A stretch of 64,000 bases of DNA from Oryzicola mucosus (GCF_014534685.1 NZ_JACVVX010000007.1:111595-175594), one strand, 5' to 3'; shown: positions 8,766-18,157, counted from the first letter of the stretch. Notes: generated from the letters alone by a model not told the origin. Made by a program: numbers and translations.

Positions 8766-9521
8766 TTATCCGAGATAGGCCGCGAGCACCGCGGGGTCCT
8801 TCTTGACCGCCTCAGGCGTGCCCTGCGCGATCTTGCGGCCGTAGTCGAGCACGACCACCTCGTCGGCAATGTCCATCACCAGCTTCATGTCGTGTTCGAT
8901 GAGGAGCACCGCCGTGCCGTCCGCGGCGATGCGCCGGATGGTCTTGGCAAGCCGTTCGCTTTCCTCGGCGTTGAGGCCGGCGGCGGGTTCGTCCAGAAGC
9001 AGGATGCGCGGTTCGGCGGCGAGCGCCCGGGCTATTTCCAGCAGCCGCTGCTGACCATAGGGCAGGACTGAGGCCGAGGTTCGGGCGACCTTGGAGAGGC
9101 CGACGAGATCGAGCAAGGCGGCGGCCTTTTCCTCCGCGTCACGCTCGGCCTGTTTTGCCCAGGCGGGTTGAAACAGCGCGGCCAGCAGACCGCCGCGCGA
9201 CTTCAGGTGAAAGCCGACTTTGACGTTCTCCGTCGCGGTCAGGTCCTGGAAGAGCTTGACCAGCTGAAAAGTGCGCACCAGTCCGCGCGCCGCCTTCGCC
9301 TCCGGCTTCAGGGCCGTCACGTCCTCGCCGGCGAGCAGGATTGCGCCTTCGCTCGGCGGGATCGAGCCGGAAATGATGTTGAAGAGCGTTGTCTTGCCGG
9401 CGCCGTTCGGGCCGATCACAGCGGTGACGCCGGTGGAGGAGACCTTGAAGGAGACATCGTTGACGGCGACGAGACCGCCGAAGCGGCGCGTGGCCTTGGT
9501 GACTTCGAGGATCGCGGTCAT
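8766..9521 (-). CDS. livG: HAAT ABC transporter ATP-binding protein, LivG type
   Basis: A 251-residue ATPase. Walker A is GPNGAGKTT (about residues 37-45), the signature LPYGQQRLLEIARAL, Walker B RILLLDEPAAGLN, and the H-loop IEHDM. The C-terminal LivG extension (VLDYGRKIAQGTP... AAYLG) is present. Its ATG at 9521 overlaps the livM stop by 4 bp, so a longer upstream frame is not used. Confidence 0.92.
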   Translation of the reverse strand: MTAILEVTKATRRFGGLVAVNDVSFKVSSTGVTAVIGPNGAGKTTLFNIISGSIPPSEGAILLAGEDVTALKPEAKAARGLVRTFQLVKLFQDLTATENVKVGFHLKSRGGLLAALFQPAWAKQAERDAEEKAAALLDLVGLSKVARTSASVLPYGQQRLLEIARALAAEPRILLLDEPAAGLNAEESERLAKTIRRIAADGTAVLLIEHDMKLVMDIADEVVVLDYGRKIAQGTPEAVKKDPAVLAAYLG

Positions 9522-10510
9522 GCCGACCTCCGGGCATCGAGCGCGCCGGCAACGCCCGCGATGCCCTTGGGCGCATAGATCAGGATGAGGATCATCGTCA
9601 CGCCGTAAGCGAGGTCCTGATAATCCTTCATGCCCCGGAAAACCTCCGGCAAGATGCTGATGATCAGCGCGCCGATCAGCGGCCCCGCGACGGTGCCGAG
9701 CCCGCCGATATAGACCATGGTGAAGGCGAGGATGACCATGTGCAGGCCGAAGACTTCCGGGCTGACATAGCCGACCACATGCACGAAGAGCGAGCCGGAC
9801 AAAGAGGCGATAGCGGCGGCGATGAGGAAAGAGACGAGCTTGTAGCGTGAGACATTGATGCCGAGGGCACCCGCCGCTTCCTCGCTGCCCGCCACGGCCG
9901 AGAAGGCGCGGCCGAGCCGCGAGCGGCGGATGCGGGTCACCGCGAAGGCGAGGATGACGACGATGACGGACAGCACGGAAAGGATCGCCCGATCGCTGAC
10001 GGCCTCGAAGGGGCCGATGCCCAGCGGCGGAATACCGGAAATGCCCAGATATCCCTGCGTCACCGATTCCCATTCGACCGCGATTTCATAGGTGATGAGG
10101 CCGATGGCGAGCGTCGCCATGGCGAGATAGTGACCCTTGAGGCGCAGCGTCGGAAAGCCGATCAGAAAGGCAGCGACCAGCGCGAAGACGAGGCCGGCGA
10201 CCATCCCTGGCAGAGGCGCCCATTCATAAGTCGTGGTGAGCACCGCGGACGTATAGCCGCCGATCGCTGCAAACGCGCTTTGGCCGAAGGACACCTGCGC
10301 GGTCAGGCCCATGAAGACATTAAGGCCGGAGACGAAGACGGCATAGATCAGCGCGAAGGCGACAATCGTCGCCATGTAGCCGCCGAACACCAGTGCATAG
10401 CCGATGATGGCAGCCGACAGGGCCCAAACGGCGGCGGAGCCAAAATGGCGCGTGTGGGGCCGGGCGAGGCCGGGCGCCTCAGGCGAAGTAGTACTGGGCG
10501 AGTTCGTCAT
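9518..10510 (-). CDS. livM: HAAT ABC transporter permease, LivM type
   Basis: A 330-residue permease. After a hydrophilic N-terminus (about 25 residues) there are 8-10 membrane segments, with the LivM markers GLNVFMGLTAQVSFGQSAF, GHYLAMATLA and the coupling loop RSRLGRAFSAVAGSEEAAGA. The start at 10510 overlaps the end of livF by 32 bp, an unusually long overlap for this operon. A shorter start is possible, but the N-terminal tail is normal for LivM. Confidence 0.9.
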   Translation of the reverse strand: MTNSPSTTSPEAPGLARPHTRHFGSAAVWALSAAIIGYALVFGGYMATIVAFALIYAVFVSGLNVFMGLTAQVSFGQSAFAAIGGYTSAVLTTTYEWAPLPGMVAGLVFALVAAFLIGFPTLRLKGHYLAMATLAIGLITYEIAVEWESVTQGYLGISGIPPLGIGPFEAVSDRAILSVLSVIVVILAFAVTRIRRSRLGRAFSAVAGSEEAAGALGINVSRYKLVSFLIAAAIASLSGSLFVHVVGYVSPEVFGLHMVILAFTMVYIGGLGTVAGPLIGALIISILPEVFRGMKDYQDLAYGVTMILILIYAPKGIAGVAGALDARRSA

Positions 10511-11216
10511 GGGATTTCACCTCGCGGGGATTGATCGTGGCGACGATGCGTCCGAGGGAGAGAAGATAGGCGCGGCAGGCGAGTTTGAGCGCCAGGGGCG
10601 CCTTCTGTTCCACCAGCACCACGGGCAACCCGCTTGCGCTGAGCGCGCCGAGTGTGTCGAGGATTTCGCCTGTGACGCGGGGCGCAAGGCCGAGCGACGG
10701 CTCGTCGAGCAGCAGCACCTTGGGATCCGACATCATGGCGCGGCCGACGGCGACCATCTGCTGTTCACCGCCTGACATGGAACCGGCGACTTGCTTCAGG
10801 CGCTCCTTGACGCGTGGAAAAAGCTCGAAGACGCGGTTAAGGCGGCGTTCCATCTCGGCCTTGTCGCGGCCGATGGCGAAGGCGCCGAGCTCCAGGTTCT
10901 CGAGCACCGTCATCGGCCCGAAAATGCCGCGGCCTTCGGGAACGAGCACGACACCCTTGTTGGCCGCGCCGGCAGGATCGCGGCGCGGCAGGCTCTTGTC
11001 GAGAAACCGGACCTCACCCTGATTGGGAATGAGGCCCATGATGGCACGCAACAGGGTGGACTTGCCCGCTCCGTTCGGACCGAGCACGGCGACGAGTTCG
11101 CCGCGTCCTGCCGTAAGGTCGACGCCCTTCAGCGCCTCGACGTGGCCGTAGCGGGCGGTCAGCCCCCGGACATCGAGGACCGGTGGCACCACCTCAAGCG
11201 TGCCGGCGGCTGTCAT
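10479..11216 (-). CDS. livF: HAAT ABC transporter ATP-binding protein, LivF type
   Basis: A 245-residue ATPase with Walker A GPNGAGKST (about residues 46-54), the LivF-specific VLVPEGRGIFGPMTV segment, signature MSGGEQQMVAVGRAM, Walker B KVLLLDEPSLGLAP and switch glutamine VEQKA. Its ATG overlaps the binding-protein stop (ATGA), and its 3' end overlaps livM. Confidence 0.92.
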   Translation of the reverse strand: MTAAGTLEVVPPVLDVRGLTARYGHVEALKGVDLTAGRGELVAVLGPNGAGKSTLLRAIMGLIPNQGEVRFLDKSLPRRDPAGAANKGVVLVPEGRGIFGPMTVLENLELGAFAIGRDKAEMERRLNRVFELFPRVKERLKQVAGSMSGGEQQMVAVGRAMMSDPKVLLLDEPSLGLAPRVTGEILDTLGALSASGLPVVLVEQKAPLALKLACRAYLLSLGRIVATINPREVKSHDELAQYYFA

Positions 11217-12343
11217 TGGGCGATCCTGACCTGGCCGTCGATGATCTGCGCGACCACGAAGGGGTTGCTGGAAATGCCCTGGTGCTGTGTCGGCGACATG
11301 TCATAGACGCCGGTCGTGCCCTGGAAGCCGGTGATCTTCTCGAGGTTTTCACGCACAGCCTGGCCCTCGAAGGACTTGCCGGTCTCGATGGCTTTGGCGG
11401 CCAACATGACGCTGTCCCAGCCGCGCGAGGCCCAGTTGGGGTCTCGGTCGCCGAACTTCTTCTTCCATGGATCGAGGAACTGGCCGATGGCGGTTTTCAA
11501 CGGACCGTCCGGATAGGCCTCGAAGACCTGCGAAGGGGAAGCTACGAAGAAGAACTTGTCGCCGAGCACTTCGGCCACCGGCTTGAAGACGGCGAGGTCT
11601 TCAAGGCTGGTGAGCAAGAGCATGGGAGAGTCGAGCTGCTTCAGGTTCTTGGCCGCCGTCAGCGTCGTGCCGCCCAGGCCAATTTTCATGACCGCGCCCG
11701 CGCCGGCCGACTGCATCTTGGACAGTTGGACGCTGAGGTCGGCATCTTCCTGCTTGTAGGCTTCGGTGGAAACGACTTCGATGCCGTATTTCGCGGCAAC
11801 CTTCTGGGCGACATCCTTCTGGAGCAGTGCATAAGGGGTGGGGTCGTGCAGCACGCCGACCTTGCGGATCTGGGTCTTGTCGCGCAGATATTCGAAGCGC
11901 TTCTCGATCTCGAAGCCGGCCGGCGGCAGGGTGGTAAAGGCCCACTCGACGTCCTTTGGCAGGATCGAGCAGAGGATCATCGGGATCTCGGACTTGGCGA
12001 CCATAGGGGCGGCCGCCGCATTGCCGGCTGACACGCAGCCGCTCGAAAACAGGTTGACCTGGTCGGAGCTGACCATCTTGCGATAGACGGTGACGGCTTC
12101 CTGCGGGTTGGAACGATTGTCCTCAATGACGACCTCGAGCTTGCGCCCCATGACGCCGCCTTTTTCGTTGAGCACGTCGACGGCGGTTTGCACGCCGTCG
12201 CTCCAGGCACGGTCGACGGTCGCGGCATAGCCCGTCAGGCCTGCCGAAATGCCGATCTTGTAGGTCTCCTGGGCCTGGGCGGCGCCCGCAAAAGCGAGCG
12301 CGACGACGAGGCCGGCGATGAGTTGGTGTTTAGCTTGGAACAT
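11213..12343 (-). CDS. HAAT ABC transporter substrate-binding protein (LivK-like)
   Basis: A 376-residue periplasmic type I binding protein. Residues 1-24 (MFQAKHQLIAGLVVALAFAG and so on) form a signal peptide with a likely cut after AQA. The mature part starts ETYKIGISAGLTGYAATVDR and has the receptor-family fold, including NEKGGVMGRKLEVVIEDN and the VYRKMVSSDQVNLF stretch. GGAGGAAG precedes the ATG. It follows hyuB by 48 bp and sets the transporter's specificity. The ligand is unknown; the hydantoinase-like and CoA-ligase genes point to an organic acid, amide or ketone-derived compound (inference). Confidence 0.9.
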   Translation of the reverse strand: MFQAKHQLIAGLVVALAFAGAAQAQETYKIGISAGLTGYAATVDRAWSDGVQTAVDVLNEKGGVMGRKLEVVIEDNRSNPQEAVTVYRKMVSSDQVNLFSSGCVSAGNAAAAPMVAKSEIPMILCSILPKDVEWAFTTLPPAGFEIEKRFEYLRDKTQIRKVGVLHDPTPYALLQKDVAQKVAAKYGIEVVSTEAYKQEDADLSVQLSKMQSAGAGAVMKIGLGGTTLTAAKNLKQLDSPMLLLTSLEDLAVFKPVAEVLGDKFFFVASPSQVFEAYPDGPLKTAIGQFLDPWKKKFGDRDPNWASRGWDSVMLAAKAIETGKSFEGQAVRENLEKITGFQGTTGVYDMSPTQHQGISSNPFVVAQIIDGQVRIAQ

Positions 12344-12391
12344 GAACTTCCTCCCACGTTCAGATGAAAAAACGACTGTCTGCTGGAACTC

Positions 12392-13945
12392 TTAGACCGG
12401 TTTGCCGAAGCCTCCGCCCCCTGGTGTCTCAAGAAGCACCCGGTCGTCCGGCTGCATCGTGAGCTTCTTAGCCTCGCTGACGGACGCGCCATTGACGAGG
12501 AATTGACCCGCCGCCCCCGGCTCGCCGCCGCCGATGCCATCCGGCCCCTTGAGGAGCCGGCTCGGTACGGCGTTCAGGAGCCAGGGCTGGTCGGTGCGCA
12601 TGTGGAAGCCGATGGACTGGCCGTCTCCGCCCTGCGTGCGTCCCTTGCCGCCCGATCCGCGCCGCAGCTCCTTTTTGTCGAAGACGATGGGCATGGCCGC
12701 CTCGAGAATCTCGATCGGCACGGCCGCGACGCCGGTCGGGTAGCAGGTGGCGCTCGGGCCGGTCTTTTCGGCGCGCGCACCCATGCCGCCGGAATAGTTG
12801 AACATGGACGAGGTGAAGTTCTGGCCGGCGGCGTTCTTGCCCTGGATCTGGATCGTCCAGACGGCGCCCGAGCCTTCGGCCAGCACCTGGTTTGGGATGA
12901 CCTGGTGCAGCGCTTTGAGGATCGGCATCGGCACATACATGCCGACTACATGGCGCGCGTTCACTGGCGCTGGATATTCGCAGTTGATGATCGAACCCTT
13001 CGGCGCCCGGATCTCGATCGGCGCGAGGCTGCCGTAATTGTTCGGCAGGTCGGGGTTGAGGCAGGAGCGGATCGCAAAGGTCGAATAGGCGTGGGTGTAG
13101 TTCAGCACCACATTGATGCCGGTGGTGGTCTGCTTCGAGGAGCCGTCGAAGTCGACGATAATGCTGCCGCTTTCTGCATCCACCGTCACGGCCGTCTTCA
13201 GCGTGATGACCTCGCCGCCCGGAACGTCGAAACTTGATTCGCCGTGATAGGTGCCGGGCGTCAGCTTGCGGATCGCGGCGCGCGTCGCGTCTTCCGAGCG
13301 CTGGATGATTTCGTCGGAGAGCATTTCGATGTCGTCCACGCCCTGTCGCTCGCAAAGGTTGATCAGGTGTTCAGCCGCCGCCTGGCCGCTCGACACCTGC
13401 GCCGACAGGTCGCCGAAGACGGCATCTGGGGTGCGCACATTGCGGCGGATCATCGCTGCCAGAACGGGATTGGCGACGCCGCGCTCGTAGAGCTTCAGCG
13501 GCGGAATCCAGAGACCTTCCTCATGCACGTCGCGGGCGCCGGCTCCGATGCCGTAGCCGCCGATATCCGTGTGGTGGATGGTCGAGCCGATATAGGCGAT
13601 CAGCCGCTCGCCGTTGAAGATCGGCGTCAGGATGGTGATGTCGAAAAAGTGGCCGGCCGACAGCCAGGGGTCATTGGTGATGAGAACGTCGCCCGGTTCG
13701 CAGCGGCCGGCAAATTCCTCCACCAGGTGGCCGCCGGCAAAGGCCAGCGAATTGATATGGCCGGGCGTGCCGGTATTAGCCTGCGCGACCATGCGGCCGC
13801 GCTGGTCGAAGAGAGCGCAGGCCAGGTCGCCGGCTTCGCGCACGATGGGCGAGAAGGCGATACGTTGCAGGGCCTTCGCCCGCTCGGTCACGATGCCGAT
13901 GATGTTCGACCAGAGAATCTCGAGTTCGACGCCGTCCATGGTCAT
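12392..13945 (-). CDS. hyuB: Hydantoinase B/oxoprolinase-family protein
   Basis: A 517-residue HyuB subunit, partner of the HyuA protein encoded just upstream (5-bp gap). It matches the family across its length: SPIVREAGDLACALFDQRGR near residue 35, DVLITNDPWLSAGHFFDITI, DIGGYGIGAGARDVHEEGLWIPP, and the glycine-rich C-terminus ending LLETPGGGGFGKP. HyuA/HyuB pairs form ATP-dependent hydantoinases, 5-oxoprolinases or acetone/acetophenone-carboxylase-like enzymes. GAGGAGC lies directly before the ATG. The substrate cannot be settled from sequence. Confidence 0.9.
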   Translation of the reverse strand: MTMDGVELEILWSNIIGIVTERAKALQRIAFSPIVREAGDLACALFDQRGRMVAQANTGTPGHINSLAFAGGHLVEEFAGRCEPGDVLITNDPWLSAGHFFDITILTPIFNGERLIAYIGSTIHHTDIGGYGIGAGARDVHEEGLWIPPLKLYERGVANPVLAAMIRRNVRTPDAVFGDLSAQVSSGQAAAEHLINLCERQGVDDIEMLSDEIIQRSEDATRAAIRKLTPGTYHGESSFDVPGGEVITLKTAVTVDAESGSIIVDFDGSSKQTTTGINVVLNYTHAYSTFAIRSCLNPDLPNNYGSLAPIEIRAPKGSIINCEYPAPVNARHVVGMYVPMPILKALHQVIPNQVLAEGSGAVWTIQIQGKNAAGQNFTSSMFNYSGGMGARAEKTGPSATCYPTGVAAVPIEILEAAMPIVFDKKELRRGSGGKGRTQGGDGQSIGFHMRTDQPWLLNAVPSRLLKGPDGIGGGEPGAAGQFLVNGASVSEAKKLTMQPDDRVLLETPGGGGFGKPV

Positions 13946-13950
13946 GCTCC

Positions 13951-16023
13951 TCAGTTGGCCGTCTTCTTGGTGGCGACGATGCAGCCGAGATGGTCGATGG
14001 TGGCGACCCAGTTCGGCGGTATGGCGGTCGTGGTCTCGCGTTCCTCGATGATCAGCGGGCCATTCACGATCTGGCCGACGGCGAGCGCCTGACGGTCGTA
14101 GACCGGTACCATTTCGTCGTCCTGCCAGGCATGGACCGGACGATGGCGCTTCGGCTCGCCTTCCGCGCTGCCCGGCTGGCCGGCGGGGTGGAAGCGGATT
14201 GCCGGACCGTTGACGACAACGCGCCAGGAGACGATCTCGACCGGAACGTGGTTTGGATTGACGCCGTAAAGCGTCTTGTAATTCTCGGCGAAAAGGTCAG
14301 CCAACGCCTCCGTGTCGCGCGATATGCGCGGATCGGCATCGAAGGTGACGGTGACTTCGTGCTGCTGGCCGAAATAGCGCATGTCGGCGCCGACATGGAT
14401 CTCGATGTCAGCCGCTGCGCAGCCGGCTTCCAGCAGGGCCGTGCGACCCTCCTTCTCCATCTCCCCGATGACCTTTTCGACGCGGCCCCAGTCTATATTG
14501 TCAAGGCGCACCAGATCGGAGCGCACCAGATCGAGCCGCAGCGGCGTCACCAGCGTGCCGAAGGCGGAGAGCACGCTGGAGCGCGGCGGCACGATGACGG
14601 ACGAGCTCTGCAGCAGTTCGGCGACGCCGCAGGCATGCAAGGGACCGGCGCCGCCAAAGGCGAAAAGCGGCAGACCGCGATAGTCGACGCCGCGATCGGT
14701 TGCATGTGCACGAGCCGCCGAAGCCATGGCTTCGGTGACGACGCGGTAGATGCCGCGCGCCGCCTGTACGCCCGAACTGCCGAGCTTGTCGCCCAGCGCC
14801 TGCATGGCGCGGTCGGTGGCCGGCTTGTCGAGTTGCATGTCGCCACCGAGGAAGTTTTCGGCATCGATCAGGCCGAGCACCAGATCCGCATCGGTGACTG
14901 TGGCATGGGTGCCGCCGCGACCGTAGCAGGCTGGGCCCGGATTGGAGCCGGCGCTTTCGGGGCCGACCTTGAGCAGGCCGAGGTCGTCGACATGGGCAAT
15001 GGAGCCGCCGCCCGCGCCGATCTCGATCAGGTCGATCGACGGCACGGTTACCGGCAAGCCGCTGCCTTCTTTGAAGCGATAGCGGCGGTCGACCTCGAAC
15101 AGGCCAGTGATCAGCGGCGTGCGGTTTTCAATGAGGCAGGCCTTGGCCGTTGTACCGCCCATGTCGAAGGACATCAGGCGGTCTATGCCGAGCACCTCGG
15201 CATAGTGGCAGGCGGCGAGCGCGCCCGCTGCCGGGCCGCTCTCGATCATGCGCACGGGATTGCGCCCGGCCGTTTCCGCGCCGACGACCCCGCCGGAGCT
15301 CAGCATAATCAATGGCGTGTTGGAAAAGCCTTCCGAGCGCAGCCTGTCGCTGAGGCGGCGCAGATAGGGCTGCGAGATCGGCATGGTGTAGGCGTTCACC
15401 GTCGCCGTCGAGGCGCGCTGATATTCGCGAATCTGCGGCGCCACGTCCGACGAGGTGCAGATGAAGATATCGTTCAGATGCCGGGCCAGCTCGCCGGCCA
15501 CCAGTGTCTCGTTCTCGGCATTGATGAAGCTGTTAAGAAAGCAGATGGCGACCGATTGCGCGCCGCTTTCGCGGATCTGTTTCGCCAGCGCGGCAATGTC
15601 GGTCTCGGAGGGCTTCATCAGAACCGTGCCGTCGGCGAGCGTCCGCTCCGCAATGCCGAACGTCAGATGTTCCGGCACCAGCGGCTCGGGGAACTCGATC
15701 TGCGGATCGTACATGTCGTAGCGATGCTCGTTGCGGATCGACAGGACGTCGCGAAAGCCTTCGGTGACGACCAGCGCCGTGGCCGGCCCCTTGCGCTCGA
15801 TCAGAGCGTTGGTGACGACGGTGGTTGCATGGACCACGACGCCATCCACCGCGTCGGATGAAATGCCGGCGTGGGACAGAACGGAATTGACGCCGCCGAA
15901 GAAGCCCTTCAGCAGGTCTTCATGGGTGGTCAGCGTCTTGTCGACGGTGAGGCGGCCATCGGAATTGCGCAGAACGATGTCGGTGAAGGTGCCACCGATG
16001 TCGACCGCCAGCGAATAGGTCAT
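13951..16023 (-). CDS. hyuA: Hydantoinase A/oxoprolinase-family ATPase subunit
   Basis: A 690-residue HyuA subunit with an ASKHA-type ATPase fold. The N-terminus VDIGGTFTDIVLR is the phosphate-1 motif, SFDMGGTTAKACL (about residue 285) the phosphate-2 motif, and FAFGGAGPLHACGVAELL the adenosine-side motif. The C-terminal third carries the oxoprolinase C-terminal domain. GGAGGAAT precedes the ATG, which abuts the iclR stop with no gap. It acts with HyuB in ATP-driven opening of a cyclic amide or carboxylation of a ketone; which one is not decided here. Confidence 0.92.
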   Translation of the reverse strand: MTYSLAVDIGGTFTDIVLRNSDGRLTVDKTLTTHEDLLKGFFGGVNSVLSHAGISSDAVDGVVVHATTVVTNALIERKGPATALVVTEGFRDVLSIRNEHRYDMYDPQIEFPEPLVPEHLTFGIAERTLADGTVLMKPSETDIAALAKQIRESGAQSVAICFLNSFINAENETLVAGELARHLNDIFICTSSDVAPQIREYQRASTATVNAYTMPISQPYLRRLSDRLRSEGFSNTPLIMLSSGGVVGAETAGRNPVRMIESGPAAGALAACHYAEVLGIDRLMSFDMGGTTAKACLIENRTPLITGLFEVDRRYRFKEGSGLPVTVPSIDLIEIGAGGGSIAHVDDLGLLKVGPESAGSNPGPACYGRGGTHATVTDADLVLGLIDAENFLGGDMQLDKPATDRAMQALGDKLGSSGVQAARGIYRVVTEAMASAARAHATDRGVDYRGLPLFAFGGAGPLHACGVAELLQSSSVIVPPRSSVLSAFGTLVTPLRLDLVRSDLVRLDNIDWGRVEKVIGEMEKEGRTALLEAGCAAADIEIHVGADMRYFGQQHEVTVTFDADPRISRDTEALADLFAENYKTLYGVNPNHVPVEIVSWRVVVNGPAIRFHPAGQPGSAEGEPKRHRPVHAWQDDEMVPVYDRQALAVGQIVNGPLIIEERETTTAIPPNWVATIDHLGCIVATKKTAN

Positions 16024-16803
16024 TTACGTATTCCTCCATCCAAGTCGTTCGGAGATCCTGTGCGCCGTGGCGAGGACCACCTCTATCTGCTCCGGATTCG
16101 GTGGTTCCGGAATGAATTGCGTCGCACCGACGATCGCGACGGAGCCGACGATGTCGTTGTGGTGATTGAAGATCGGCGCGGCGAGCGCGTTGACCGCCGT
16201 GATCAACTCGTCCGGAGCAGCGGCCCAGCCGCGCTCGCGAACAAGTGCGATCTCTTCGCGCAGCCGTTCCGCTCCGGTGATCGTGCGCGGCGCCCATTGC
16301 TTCATGGGCTGCGAGACGACGTGATCGAAAAGCTCAGGTCCGCTATAGGCCAGCCAGATCTTGCCGTGCGCCGAGGAATGGATCGACAGTTCCGTGCCCG
16401 GGCGGGTGCCAAATTCGATGACCGTGCGGCCATGCAGAAGATCCAGAACCACGAGTTTCCAGTCAATCAGACGGCAAATGGTCACCGCCTGGCCGGTCGC
16501 CGCGCCGAGTTGCTCGGCCTCCTGCCGACCGATGGTGGCGACGTCGAAGCGGGCACGCACGCTTTCCCCGAGCATCAGCAGCTTGATGCCGGGCTCGTAG
16601 CGGCTTGTATCCGCGTCCTGCCGCACCAGGCCATGGCGCTGCAGGGTCACGAGATGGCGATAGACCGTTGCCTTGGAGGCGCCGAACGTCTTTGCAATTT
16701 GAGCAAGGGTGAGCGGCTGGTTTTGGGTGGCGAGATAATCGATCAGGCGCAAGGCCAGATCGAGCGTGCTCGTCCCTCCCGGTTCCTTCGCCGAATTCTC
16801 CAC
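16024..16803 (-). CDS. IclR-family transcriptional regulator, first gene of the catabolic operon
   Basis: A 259-residue regulator with an N-terminal winged helix (LALRLIDYLATQNQPLTLAQ and FGASKATVYRHLVTLQRHGL) and the C-terminal IclR effector domain (LELSIHSSAHGKIWLAYS-type region, then NALAAPIFNHHNDIVGSVAI). I prefer the GTG at 16803 over the ATG at 16827: AAAGGAGGG sits just before the GTG, while the ATG lies inside the palindrome at 16821-16837. It abuts hyuA, so it is probably co-transcribed with the operon it regulates, giving autoregulation. The effector is likely a pathway compound. Confidence 0.88.
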   Translation of the reverse strand: MENSAKEPGGTSTLDLALRLIDYLATQNQPLTLAQIAKTFGASKATVYRHLVTLQRHGLVRQDADTSRYEPGIKLLMLGESVRARFDVATIGRQEAEQLGAATGQAVTICRLIDWKLVVLDLLHGRTVIEFGTRPGTELSIHSSAHGKIWLAYSGPELFDHVVSQPMKQWAPRTITGAERLREEIALVRERGWAAAPDELITAVNALAAPIFNHHNDIVGSVAIVGATQFIPEPPNPEQIEVVLATAHRISERLGWRNT

Positions 16804-16820
16804 CCTGCCCTCCTTTATGC

Positions 16821-16837
16821 GTTTCATTTAATGAAAC
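16821..16837. promoter_or_regulatory. Palindromic operator-like site in the iclR leader
   Basis: A perfect 7-bp inverted repeat with a 3-bp spacer, GTTTCATTTAATGAAAC, sits about 20 bp upstream of the GTG start and just downstream of AT-rich DNA containing TATAAAA on the minus strand, a plausible -10. Length and symmetry fit the 15-17-bp operators of IclR-family proteins. Binding is inferred. Confidence 0.55.
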
Positions 16838-16950
16838 ATCGTTTTATATTTTTATGCTAGCTTCCCCGCGCCGACGCGTCAAGCGGTCTGCCCCCTGAAA
16901 AGTGGTCCTCCCTGAGGTAGGCGATTGAGCCATTTGGATAGGACGTTGGA

Positions 16951-17230
16951 ATGCCCCAGAAGAAGCACAAGCCCGAAGAGATCGTCGCGAGGCTGCGCCA
17001 GGTCGATGTTCTGTTGTCTCAGGGCTGATCTGTTGGCGAAGCGGTTCGCTCGATCGGCGTGACGCAGTTCACCTATTACCGCTGGCGCAATCAGATCGGT
17101 GGCCTGAAGGGTGACCAGGCAAAAGCGGCTGAAGGATCTTGAGAAAGAGAACGAGCGGCTTCGCAAGGTGGTGTCGGACCTGACGCTCGAGAAACTGATC
17201 TTGAAAGAGGCTGCCTCGGGAAACTTCTGA
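16951..17230 (+). pseudogene. IS3-family transposase OrfA remnant
   Basis: The product starts MPQKKHKPEEIVARLRQVDV, the usual OrfA opening, then meets an in-frame TGA at 17026 and continues SVGEAVRSIGVTQFTYYRWR. A frameshift near 17115-17125 separates this from the leucine-rich end (RLKDLEKENERLRKVVSDL). It cannot make a working protein. Confidence 0.8.
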
Positions 17231-18105
17231 GCTCTTCCCGCCGCCGCCGACGCATCGACCATGTCATGGCGAAATTCTCCGTCTCGCAGCGCTTCGCCTG
17301 CAAGGTTCTGGGCCAGCACCGTTCGACCCAGCGCAAGAGGCCTGGAAGCAGGCCGGATGAAGAGGCATTGACCGCCGACATCATCCGGCTCGCTTCCCAC
17401 TATGGCCGTTATGGCTATCGCAGGATCACCGCGATGCTGCGGTGCGAAGGCTGGACGGTGAATGCCAAGCGCGTCGAGCGCATCTGGCGGCGGGAGGGGC
17501 TGAAGGCTCCCCAGAAGCAACCGAAGAGAGGTCGTCTCTGCTGAATGACGGATCGTGCGTCCGGCTTCGGCCGGAGCACCCCAACCATGTCTGGTGCTAA
17601 GACTTCGTCGAGGGCCGGACCCACGAGGGCAGGAGGTTCCGCATGCTCAACATCATCGACGAGTTCACCCGGGAGTGCCTGGCGATCCGCATCGCGCGCA
17701 AGCTCAACTCGACCGACGTCATCGACGCCCTGTCGGACCTGTTCATCCTGCGCGGTGTGCCCCGCCATGTTCGTTCCGACAACGGCCGGGAGTTCATCGC
17801 CAAGGCCGTGCGGGAGTGGATTGTCGCCGTCGGTGCGAAGACTGCGTTCATCGAGCCGGGAAGCCCGTGGGAGAACAGCTGCTCCGAGAGCTTCAACTCG
17901 AAGCTTCGCGACGAACTGCTCAACGGTGAGATCTTCTACAGCATCGCCGAGGCTAGGTCATCATTGAGGCATGGCGGCGCTACTACAATACCGCGGCCGG
18001 ACTCATCGCTCGGAGATAAACCGCCGGCACCGCAGGCGATCATCTGGCCTGCGCCGCCCCCCGGATCGACACGCCATCTGCCCAGGCCATGGCCGAAAAG
18101 CCGAT
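17231..18105 (+). pseudogene. IS3-family transposase OrfB remnant (DDE integrase)
   Basis: Recognisable pieces are FSVSQRFACKVLGQHRSTQR, YGRYGYRRITAMLR, MLNIIDEFTRECLAIRIARK, the second catalytic Asp in VRSDNGREF and the Glu region ESFNSKLRDELL. There is a one-base loss near 17541, a stop at 17599, and further shifts after 17950. The integrase is broken. Confidence 0.8.
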
Positions 18106-18157
18106 CATACAATAAGACTGAAACCACCTTATGGGGTCAGGCCAGCTCTCGATGCTG

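Larger units (their letters stand above)
16889..18139 (+). mobile_element. Decayed IS3-family element (IS407-like)
   Basis: About 1.25 kb bounded by imperfect inverted ends: TGCCCCCTGAAAAGTGGTCC on the left and ACCACCTTATGGGGTCA on the right. Inside are the remains of the two overlapping IS3 transposase frames. The 4-bp flanks (GGTC and GGCC) match at three positions, consistent with an old duplication or with chance. It lies between the iclR promoter and the histidine kinase gene. Confidence 0.8.

Noticed and set aside
13990..15861. A 623-codon open frame on the plus strand opposite hyuA
   Set aside because: It is the antisense shadow of hyuA, caused by strong GC3 bias; it has no ribosome-binding site or domain, while hyuA shows all family motifs.
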